A DNA stretch of 7,899 nucleotides, taken from the NCBI GenBank assembly GCA_014376345.1, contig JACMRS010000309.1:1-7899 (forward strand), read 5' to 3'. The position numbers and the translations under genes were made by a program. This DNA comes from Bacteroidia bacterium (GTDB lineage: Bacteria; Bacteroidota; Bacteroidia; NS11-12g; UBA955). This document shows positions 1 through 4,801 of the stretch, in pieces (positions within the stretch are counted from its first letter, which is position 1; each line of letters opens with the position of its first letter). The notes under the pieces are model-generated. The model was not told where the DNA came from, searched no databases, and saw nothing but the letters and a program-made list of their open reading frames with translations.

Positions 1-384
1 GAAAGTGAGAGTAATTATGAATTGCTCTACTACGGAATTAACAATCTGATAAAAGGCAGAAGCCTTTTGTTCCTTTATACCAATTTCGAGAGTCTTTATG
101 CTATGAAAAGGGTACTGCCGATATTGAGAAGAATCAATAAACAGCATTTGCTGGTTGTCATGTTTTTTGAAAATAGCGAGTTGTCGGATTTTGCTGATAG
201 AGATATTAAAGATCTGAAAGGCATTTACACCCAAACACTGGCCGAACAGTTTATGTCGGACAAAAGACTAATTGCTCAGGAGCTAAACAATTACGGCATT
301 CAAACTATCCTGACCAAACCCGAGGAATTATCAATCAGCACAGTAAATAAATATCTGGAGATGAAAGCCAGGGGGATGATTTAA
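1..384 (+). CDS. DUF58 domain-containing protein, C-terminal part (5' truncated by window edge)
   Basis: The frame is open from base 1 and stops at TAA 382-384, giving the last 127 residues of a longer protein. The segment RSLLFLYTNFESL followed by LPILRRINKQHLLVVMFF is typical of the C-terminal, von Willebrand A-like part of Bacteroidota DUF58 proteins, where an 'L-Y-T-N-F-E' strand precedes the conserved 'K-x-H-L-L-V-V-x-F-F-E-N' strand. In many genomes DUF58 genes lie next to a MoxR AAA+ ATPase gene and membrane VWA-protein genes; that neighbourhood would be to the left and is not visible. The biochemical role of DUF58 is not established, though a chaperone or assembly role with MoxR has been proposed. 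The last codons (KYLEMKARGMI) look like a natural end, so only the N-terminus is missing. The next gene downstream is convergent, so this is the last gene of its unit. Confidence 0.85.
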   Translation, partial: ESESNYELLYYGINNLIKGRSLLFLYTNFESLYAMKRVLPILRRINKQHLLVVMFFENSELSDFADRDIKDLKGIYTQTLAEQFMSDKRLIAQELNNYGIQTILTKPEELSISTVNKYLEMKARGMI

Positions 385-388
385 TCGG

Positions 389-535
389 ATTTCTGATTTC
401 TGATTTTATATTTTGTCATTTTGAGCGTAATTTCATCATGTGGTATTCCACATGTATGAAATAGCTTGTCTCGGCTCAGCCGAGGAAGTGAAGAATCTCT
501 TATGCAAATATTAAGGATTTGTTATTTCTGATTTC
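389..535. repeat. 12-bp direct repeats flanking a palindromic element
   Basis: ATTTCTGATTTC occurs at 389-400 and again at 524-535, bracketing the hairpin element at 415-499. The left copy is itself doubled (ATTTCTG-ATTTCTG-ATTT, 389-407). The right copy continues into degenerate versions (CAGATT, then GTGATTTT, to 549). Such 'TTCTGATTT' words are low-complexity and common in AT-rich intergenic DNA of this phylum, so they need not be a target duplication. Confidence 0.45.
415..499. repeat. Bacteroidota-type intergenic palindromic repeat element
   Basis: The element opens with GTCATTTTGAGCG and closes with GAAGTGAAGAATCTC, the framing words of a dispersed non-coding repeat family I recall from many Bacteroidota genomes (recall, not searched). 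Inside are two hairpins. The first has a 14-bp stem, 430-443 paired with 448-462, with one bulged T at 455 and a TATT loop. The second has CTCGGC 470-475 paired with GCCGAG 479-484 around a 3-base loop. No reading frame crosses it convincingly. Neither hairpin is followed by a T-run, so it is not an obvious terminator. It could be a REP-like element mobilised in trans by a RAYT transposase; no such gene is in the window. Confidence 0.5.
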
Positions 536-549
536 AGATTCGTGATTTT

Positions 550-579
550 GTAGAGACGCGTTCCAACGCGTCTTTTTTT
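550..579 (+). repeat. GTAGAGACGCG palindrome, copy 1, with terminator-like T-run
   Basis: AGACGCGTT (554-562) is perfectly inverted as AACGCGTCT (565-573) and followed by a run of T to 579. The 24-bp unit 550-573 recurs at 608-631 with only the two central bases changed (CC to TT). 'GTAGAGACGC' palindromes are widespread intergenic repeats in Bacteroidota and some other phyla. With the T-run on its + strand side this copy has the form of an intrinsic terminator for the DUF58 unit, 166 bases after that gene's stop codon. Confidence 0.6.
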
Positions 580-607
580 GTGAGATGAATATCAATTGTA
601 GGGGCAC

Positions 608-636
608 GTAGAGACGCGTTTTAACGCGTCTCTTTT
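608..636 (+). repeat. GTAGAGACGCG palindrome, copy 2
   Basis: GAGACGCGTT (611-620) is perfectly inverted as AACGCGTCTC (623-632), a 10-bp stem followed by TTTT (633-636). It begins exactly 58 bases after copy 1. The preceding bases 598-607 (GTAGGGGCAC) look like the broken edge of another intergenic repeat family, which suggests layered insertions. It could act as a second, weaker + strand terminator. Confidence 0.6.
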
Positions 637-675
637 CGGTCATTCATGCATATATTCCTAGGCTGTGCCATAAAA

Positions 676-702
676 CCCTCTCCCGGGAGAGGGCAGGTGA
701 GG
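676..702 (-). repeat. CCCTCTCCC/GGGAGAGGG palindrome at the 3' end of the sanA-like gene
   Basis: CCCTCTCCC (676-684) abuts its exact inverse GGGAGAGGG (685-693), followed by CAGGTGAGG. A 'CCCTCTCCC...GGGAGAGGG...GGTGAGG' layout is a dispersed intergenic repeat seen in many bacterial phyla. The palindrome begins 12 bases beyond the minus-strand stop codon of the sanA-like gene. Read on the minus strand it is followed by TTTTA (675-671), so it may serve as that operon's terminator. Steric limits leave about 7 usable stem pairs and a 4-base CCGG loop, so termination may be partial. Confidence 0.5.
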
Positions 703-705
703 CTT

Positions 706-1362
706 TCAAATCGCAATCTTCTCGCCGTAAAAATGTGGTTCGGTGTTGAGTATGTAAAGATCTAACATCATTTTTGCGCGGGCAAAATATTCTCTGATAA
801 CAACTTTGATAGCGTACGAACCTGTTATCGCTTCTGAATTAAATGCTGTCGCTTTAATGCCTTTTGTTCTGGCAATATAAACAGCACGCTCGTTATGAAA
901 AGGTTGTGAGATCACTAAAAAACTGTCCTGACCGAAAATTTTATTGCACCTGATCACGCTGTCAAAAGTCCTGAAACCTGCAAAATCAAGAATGATCACA
1001 GAGTCGGGAACACCCTGACTAATCAATGCCTGACGCATGTCTTCTGGTTCGTTGTATTCTGTTCTGCTGTTGTCGCCGCTGATGATAATCTTATCAAATT
1101 TGCCGGCTTTGTAAAGTGCTACTGCGGCAGTTATTCTTGATGTGAAATATCTGTTTTCAGAACCGTTGGCAAGGTCTTTCTTTGTTCCCAAAAGTAAGGC
1201 TACATTATTATGTGGAACATCTTTAATATCATTGAATATAAAGGGCTTCGACTTTTTAGTAGTGATCTTATCACTTGCAATAATAAAAATCAAAGATATA
1301 AACCCAAAAATAAAGGCAGCAAAGAAAAGTTTTTTAACAAACTTCCGGCTAAATATTTTCAT
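706..1362 (-). CDS. SanA/YdcF-family (DUF218) inner-membrane protein
   Basis: This 218-residue protein has a basic N-terminus and one hydrophobic anchor (about residues 11-29), with the remainder predicted to be periplasmic. The DUF218 signature is complete: VALLLGTKK (54-62), ISGDNSRTEYNEPEDM (94-109), LDFAGFRTFDSV (125-136) and SQPFHNERA (152-160). The C-terminus REYFARAKMMLDLY followed by a 'P-x-F-x-G' motif follows the layout of E. coli SanA, which is linked to vancomycin exclusion at high temperature. The length is close to SanA's. YdcF and ElyC relatives are tied to envelope or polyprenyl-lipid metabolism, but the reaction of SanA is not established. It is the last gene of the minus-strand trio: the ATG at 1362 lies one base after the stop codon of the coiled-coil gene, so translation is probably coupled. 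Family assignment is firm; the physiological role is inferred. Confidence 0.9.
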   Translation of the reverse strand: MKIFSRKFVKKLFFAAFIFGFISLIFIIASDKITTKKSKPFIFNDIKDVPHNNVALLLGTKKDLANGSENRYFTSRITAAVALYKAGKFDKIIISGDNSRTEYNEPEDMRQALISQGVPDSVIILDFAGFRTFDSVIRCNKIFGQDSFLVISQPFHNERAVYIARTKGIKATAFNSEAITGSYAIKVVIREYFARAKMMLDLYILNTEPHFYGEKIAI

Positions 1363-1363
1363 A

Positions 1364-2290
1364 CTACAAAAGCTCGAACTTAGTCGTTTGCTTCACAACA
1401 CCATCTACTTTCAACTCTGCTTTATAAGAACCTTTTTTGTAAGCAGGTGCTTGAGTAAACTTCAATCTTATTTTCTGAAGCTTGCCATCAAAAGTTGCTG
1501 TTTCTTTTACTGAAAACACGTCGTCAGAATCTACAAGACTGCTGTTGGTAGTTGATAACACCACATTATTCGGATCAAGAATTCTGATGATATACTCTTT
1601 CTCAACAGGCTTTTCAGTTAAACTGTTCTGCAATAAATCAAATGATATCGAAAGATATTCCACTTTTTTTGCTTTTGTTACCGGCTCCATCACGCCTTTC
1701 TTAGTTCTTGCCGGAACTATTGACAAGGTGCCGATAAAGGGTTCTGATGCTATTTCAACTTTTTTGGTAAGGTTGACATTCGTATTTGTCAAAGCCTGAT
1801 TGGTGGATTCACTGGCTTCAAATCTTGCTTTATAATCTTCATTCTGCAAAAGTAATTCCTGTAAATCAGTTTTAAATTTACTGTTAGCAATACCCAGATT
1901 CATAATCGAATCTTTTAATGCTCTCATTTTTGCACTGCTGCCACCGCCGGCAATCTGACTGCGGATAGATGCAATCCTTTGCTCTTTTTCATTAATTATC
2001 TGCATGAGGCTGTCGTTGCCAGTCTCCCACATTGAAATTTCTAATCTCAGTTGTGCCACTTTACTTTGTTCAATAGCAAGCAGTTCCTGAAGGCTGTCCT
2101 TCATAGAATTGGTAATCTTTAAAGTGTCTTCCTGTCTTGTGAAGTTAAGAGAAGCATTTTCTGCTTTGTCCCAAAAAATATAATTGCTGATGGCAGAGCC
2201 GGCAAGCAACAATCCCAATATTACGATTACAATGGTTTTGCCATTGCTTCTGCGGTTTTCAACCGTTTCAATTTTTGTTTCCTGATCCAT
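1364..2290 (-). CDS. Single-pass membrane coiled-coil protein with C-terminal beta-rich domain, function unknown
   Basis: This 308-residue protein has a short charged cytoplasmic tail (1-17), one membrane span (about 18-40), and a long heptad-like, Gln/Glu/Lys/Leu-rich coiled-coil region (about 44-178) broken by GGGSS at 115-119. The last 120 residues have alternating hydrophobics suggesting beta strands (SIVPARTKKGVMEPVTKAKK, 190-209; then about 230-308). The C-terminal pattern ('T-K-A-K-K-V-E-Y-L-x-I-x-F-x-L-x-x-N', 'E-K-E-Y-I-I-R-I-L-D-P-N', 'K-G-S-Y-K-A-E-L') resembles uncharacterised Bacteroidota proteins often loosely annotated as chromosome-segregation-like because of the coiled coil. 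That label is unsupported here, since the coiled coil should face the periplasm. The start overlaps the preceding gene by 23 bp and the stop is 1 bp from the sanA-like start. An envelope spacer or scaffold role is a guess. Confidence 0.85.
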   Translation of the reverse strand: MDQETKIETVENRRSNGKTIVIVILGLLLAGSAISNYIFWDKAENASLNFTRQEDTLKITNSMKDSLQELLAIEQSKVAQLRLEISMWETGNDSLMQIINEKEQRIASIRSQIAGGGSSAKMRALKDSIMNLGIANSKFKTDLQELLLQNEDYKARFEASESTNQALTNTNVNLTKKVEIASEPFIGTLSIVPARTKKGVMEPVTKAKKVEYLSISFDLLQNSLTEKPVEKEYIIRILDPNNVVLSTTNSSLVDSDDVFSVKETATFDGKLQKIRLKFTQAPAYKKGSYKAELKVDGVVKQTTKFELL

Positions 2291-3572
2291 TTCGGAGCAA
2301 AGTTAATAATTCGGCGGGACTTATGTTAGCATGAGTCAGTTTTAGCCTTTTTTTTGTAAAGAAACCTGAAGGAAAAGTTTCTACATAAAACAAATCATTA
2401 ATCGGTTTCGACGACCTCCCAATTGCCCAGGGGATAGATGCACGTTGTTTAAAGTTCAACAGTTCTTTAGGTGTTTCACCGTAATTTAAAGTCAGGATAT
2501 TGATTTTTGAACCAAATTCATTTTGTAAAGATCTTAAAGCAATTGTATCTTCTGTAAACCTTGTCTGCTCGTAATTCCAGAAGTATATATAAGTAGGTTT
2601 ATTTTTGTATTTTTTGATCTTAATCTTTTTATTTTCATCTTCAATTAATGAAAATTTGAATTTAGGAATCTTCTTTCCGGTGTTTAGCTGACGGGTGAGT
2701 TTTGCCCCCGTATTCAATTCAACAGTCAGCGATTTACCTGTCGCATCTATTTCTTTCACATCAAAACGCATGGCATTCTTTTCAAAGAAAGTATTCTTAT
2801 TGTCTATCTGAAAATTAGCATCTCCAAGTTCTTCCTGACCGTAATTTCCAATTAAAATTAAATCAATGCCCGGCTCTGCATAATAACCATTGCAATTCAC
2901 ATCTTTTAAAGCAATTCTGAACGAATCATTTCCCACTTTATAATCAGCAGCCCGAATGTTCTGTCGTTGCTCTTTAAAACTGTAAACAGATCCTGCAAAT
3001 ATTTTGTTGCCACTGTGACCTTTATAATAATCATCCACCAGCATCTTATATTTAGCATTCTTAAATAAATCAAGTCTGCTTAAACGGCAAGTGTAATATG
3101 CTGATTTGTTTTGCTTGTCGTAAAATGTAATATCAAGAAATGGCTGATCGTATTTCATGGTGTCAGGATTGCCGTCATCGGTAAGGTCGAGGTTAAAATT
3201 CTTATCTGTCCAGATGATTGCGGGTTTCATGTCCCTTTTATTCTGTACAACTAAAGTGAAAACATTTCCTTTAAGCTTTTCATTGTCGGCACCACCAAAG
3301 AAAATAAAGCCGAAACAAGTATCCTTATAACCTGTAAGATCTGGCATTTTAACATTAAACTCTGAATTGCCTTGAGCAGAAGTTCCAAAAACTGAATAAG
3401 GAGCAAAAGGCTGCTTAGGATATTTATATAACGCAATGAGAGATTGCATTTTGCGTGTCATGTCGTCGTTGGCTTGCTTGTCCAGCATCAGTTTAACAGG
3501 CTGCTGAGCTTTAGCTAGAAAACTAATAAACAGACATATAATAAAAGAAATTGATTTAATATAATTCATCAT
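2268..3572 (-). CDS. Secreted protein with cysteine-less thioredoxin/TlpA-like C-terminal domain
   Basis: This 434-residue protein has a signal peptide (about 1-22, cleavage likely after LAKA before QQP). Residues 30-300 form an uncharacterised region with two metal-loop-like stretches: DKNFNLDLTDDGNPD (123-137) and DVNCNGY (224-230). Residues about 302-430 read as a thioredoxin fold of the TlpA type: YIYFWN (328-333), where TlpA has 'FW-A-x-W-C-x-x-C', then a helix, 'KINILTLNY' (strand), and FPSGFFTKKRL (400-410), matching the cis-proline segment followed by 'FF-x-D-x-x-G'. The active-site cysteines are absent: W332 is followed by N-Y-E-Q-T-R. The remaining mature cysteines (86, 162, 227) lie outside this domain. 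A thiol oxidoreductase activity is therefore unlikely; binding or scaffolding is the better guess. Two ATGs (3572, 3569) are possible starts. It is the first gene of the trio and overlaps the next one by 23 bp. Confidence 0.85.
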   Translation of the reverse strand: MMNYIKSISFIICLFISFLAKAQQPVKLMLDKQANDDMTRKMQSLIALYKYPKQPFAPYSVFGTSAQGNSEFNVKMPDLTGYKDTCFGFIFFGGADNEKLKGNVFTLVVQNKRDMKPAIIWTDKNFNLDLTDDGNPDTMKYDQPFLDITFYDKQNKSAYYTCRLSRLDLFKNAKYKMLVDDYYKGHSGNKIFAGSVYSFKEQRQNIRAADYKVGNDSFRIALKDVNCNGYYAEPGIDLILIGNYGQEELGDANFQIDNKNTFFEKNAMRFDVKEIDATGKSLTVELNTGAKLTRQLNTGKKIPKFKFSLIEDENKKIKIKKYKNKPTYIYFWNYEQTRFTEDTIALRSLQNEFGSKINILTLNYGETPKELLNFKQRASIPWAIGRSSKPINDLFYVETFPSGFFTKKRLKLTHANISPAELLTLLRNGSGNKN

Positions 3573-3580
3573 AACTAATG

Positions 3581-3588
3581 CAAATTTA
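3581..3588 (-). promoter_or_regulatory. Candidate -7 box (TAAATTTG) of the envelope trio
   Basis: Read on the minus strand, 3588-3581 is TAAATTTG, an exact fit to the Bacteroidota -7 consensus TAnnTTTG. It ends 8 bases before the first ATG at 3572, so the transcript would have a leader of only a few bases. The expected -33 TTTG is not visible; that position falls in the terminator hairpin of the gene upstream. A strong terminator lies just before the trio, so a promoter is needed here unless read-through feeds it. Confidence 0.35.
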
Positions 3589-3596
3589 AGCTTTAT

Positions 3597-3633
3597 AAAA
3601 AAAACATGGCAGGAAAATTAATTTCCTGCCATG
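3597..3633 (-). terminator. Intrinsic terminator of the metallopeptidase unit
   Basis: The minus-strand transcript forms a perfect 12-bp stem, CATGGCAGGAAA at 3605-3616 with its complement at 3622-3633, around a 5-base loop. It is followed directly by eight U (3604-3597). The + strand side has no T-run, so the element acts on minus-strand transcripts only. It sits 24 bases after the metallopeptidase stop codon and separates that unit from the trio starting at 3572. Confidence 0.92.
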
Positions 3634-3656
3634 CATATTCATTTATTAATATAATT

Positions 3657-4361
3657 TTAATCCCTTCTGCCAACCAGCAGAGAGATGTAATACACAAGGT
3701 TGGCAATTGCTCCAAGTGCAGCAACAACATAAGTCAGAGCTGCCCATTTCAATGAATCTTTACTGCCTTCATATTCCTGTGAAGTAACAATGTTTTTGTT
3801 CTGCATCCAAGCAAGTGCTCTTCTGCTTGCATCAAATTCAACCGGTAAAGTAATCAAAGCAAATACTGTCACCAGCATATTTGCAGCAATCAGAATCAAT
3901 ATCAGAGTATCACCAATAGGATTGCTTCTTGACAAAAAGAAACCACCTGCAACAATTAACACCATGTTAAACATATTGAGCATTGAAGCACTGAGAGTAA
4001 CAGCCGGCGCCAATTTAGAACGCAAGCCTAACCAATGGTATGCCTCTGCATGTTGTACAGCGTGGCCACATTCATGGGCTGCAACAGCCGCAGCCGCTGC
4101 ATTGCGCTGATCATAAACAGCTTCACTCAGGTTTACTGTTTTGTCAATCGGGTTGTAATGGTCGGTTAGCTGACCGTTTACAGAAATAACTTTCACATCT
4201 TTAATACCAAAGTCGCTCAGCATGCGCTCAGCAATTTCTTTCCCGCTCATCCCGTTTTTAAGGGAAATCTGTGAATAATATTTAAATTTACTTTTTAACC
4301 TGTTGCTTACCAAAAGGCTTATCAGCATTACTACAATGCCAATTACATACAATCCTATCAT
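3657..4361 (-). CDS. Membrane neutral zinc metallopeptidase (YugP-type, Zn_peptidase_2 family)
   Basis: This 234-residue integral membrane protein has a zinc motif HECGHAVQH (96-104), with H96 and H100 as zinc ligands and E97 catalytic. The conserved acidic segment LPVEFDASRRAL (172-183) probably supplies the third ligand (E175 or D177). Upstream, GQLTDHYNP (63-71) with TVNLSEAVY (75-83) matches the family's beta-strand and edge region. Hydrophobic spans fall at about 2-18, 118-142, 150-172 and 205-228. The order TM, cytosolic-side HExxH, then TM bundle, and the length match B. subtilis YugP and relatives. Substrates of the family are not established; membrane-protein quality control is an inference. 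It starts 15 bases after the stop codon of the small membrane protein gene and ends before a strong terminator, so the two form a unit. Confidence 0.92.
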   Translation of the reverse strand: MIGLYVIGIVVMLISLLVSNRLKSKFKYYSQISLKNGMSGKEIAERMLSDFGIKDVKVISVNGQLTDHYNPIDKTVNLSEAVYDQRNAAAAAVAAHECGHAVQHAEAYHWLGLRSKLAPAVTLSASMLNMFNMVLIVAGGFFLSRSNPIGDTLILILIAANMLVTVFALITLPVEFDASRRALAWMQNKNIVTSQEYEGSKDSLKWAALTYVVAALGAIANLVYYISLLVGRRD

Positions 4362-4376
4362 TTTCTTATTTCGTTT

Positions 4377-4544
4377 TTATAAATGTTTTAATATTTTAAC
4401 TATTACCACTATCAAGGCAAACAATCCCATAAAAATAGAGATTCGGTTAATGCCATGCATTAATTTAAGGTTCTTATTGTTTTCCTGACCATCAACCTTT
4501 GGCTGTGGTTTAAAAGTAAGATAGCTCCAGATTTTGTTAAACAT
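4377..4544 (-). CDS. 55-residue single-pass membrane protein (DUF6728-like), easily missed small gene
   Basis: ATG at 4544-4542 to TAA at 4379-4377 encodes 55 residues. The N-terminal half is polar and charged (MFNKIWSYLTFKPQPKVDG, then ENNKNLK). The motif LMHGINRIS (28-36) leads into one hydrophobic helix (about 36-52) ending in basic residues (VKILKHL). This arrangement, an 'M-F-x-K-I-W' start and 'M-H-G-I-N-R-I-S-I-x-M' before a single helix, recalls small conserved Bacteroidota proteins that I believe are classed as DUF6728; the number is from memory. The motif, the tidy length and the 15-base spacing to the metallopeptidase start support a real gene. The opposite-strand frame over this stretch is low-complexity and unlike any family. 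Function is unknown; a partner or adaptor of the adjacent membrane peptidase is possible. Confidence 0.85.
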   Translation of the reverse strand: MFNKIWSYLTFKPQPKVDGQENNKNLKLMHGINRISIFMGLFALIVVIVKILKHL

Positions 4545-4801
4545 ATACAATATTACTAATTATATTTTAATTCTGTGTTCCCACACCTGTTTGCGAAATG
4601 CGTGCCACATTTCCTTGTCAGTATTTTAACGGAATTTTTCTCACTTTTGTATAATTTCATACATTTTATGGCATAAGCAGGAAACTTCTGACAGAAACTT
4701 CTGCCATATTTTCACTAATTTATTACAGGCAGGATGTTTGCTAAACGGGTGAACAGTCACAATCAAACATTAATTTTAAATATAAATACTATAAATAATA
4801 T
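4545..4801. other. Divergent intergenic region between the small-protein/peptidase unit and htpG
   Basis: No gene was found in these 257 bases. Besides the htpG-proximal palindrome listed separately, it holds two short inverted repeats near the minus-strand start: TGTG-TTCC-CACA (4574-4585) and GAAATG (4595-4600) inverted as CATTTC (4608-4613). The last 40 bases before htpG are almost pure A/T with no Shine-Dalgarno sequence. Both transcription units must be started from here. Confidence 0.6.
4681..4706 (+). promoter_or_regulatory. Candidate htpG operator: tandem 13-mer containing an 18-bp palindrome
   Basis: GAAACTTCTGACA (4681-4693) is followed directly by GAAACTTCTGCCA (4694-4706), a tandem repeat differing at one base. 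Within it TGACAGAA (4689-4696), AC, TTCTGCCA (4699-4706) is an inverted repeat matching at 7 of 8 positions. A further TATGGCA (4667-4673) is the inverse of TGCCATA (4702-4708). It lies just upstream of a promoter-like pair, TTTC 4710-4713 and, 19 bases later, GATGTTTG 4733-4740 (one mismatch to TAnnTTTG). An operator or activator site for the chaperone gene fits; the regulator is unknown. Confidence 0.4.

Noticed and set aside
385..705. CRISPR array or small RNA gene in the repeat-rich gap
   Set aside because: Only two copies of one unit exist, they are self-palindromic with no regular spacers, and nothing resembles a tRNA, rRNA or known structured RNA.
1142..1799. Plus-strand open frames of 123 and 105 codons over the sanA-like and coiled-coil genes
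   Set aside because: They lie opposite genes with clear family motifs or domain structure, encode low-complexity protein unlike any family, and overlap each other.
3790..4110. Plus-strand 106-codon frame over the metallopeptidase
   Set aside because: It is antisense to the HECGH-containing gene and has no motif of its own.
4303..4488. Plus-strand 61-codon frame across the peptidase start and the small membrane-protein gene
   Set aside because: The minus strand here carries the LMHGINRIS protein and the metallopeptidase N-terminus; the + frame shows no recognisable motif.
4667..4690. Sigma-54 promoter suggested by TGGCA at 4669-4673
   Set aside because: The GC dinucleotide expected 10 bases after the GG is missing.
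4545..4801. CIRCE (HrcA) operator before htpG
   Set aside because: TTAGCACTC and its inverse partner are not present; only the unrelated TGACAGAA/TTCTGCCA palindrome is seen.
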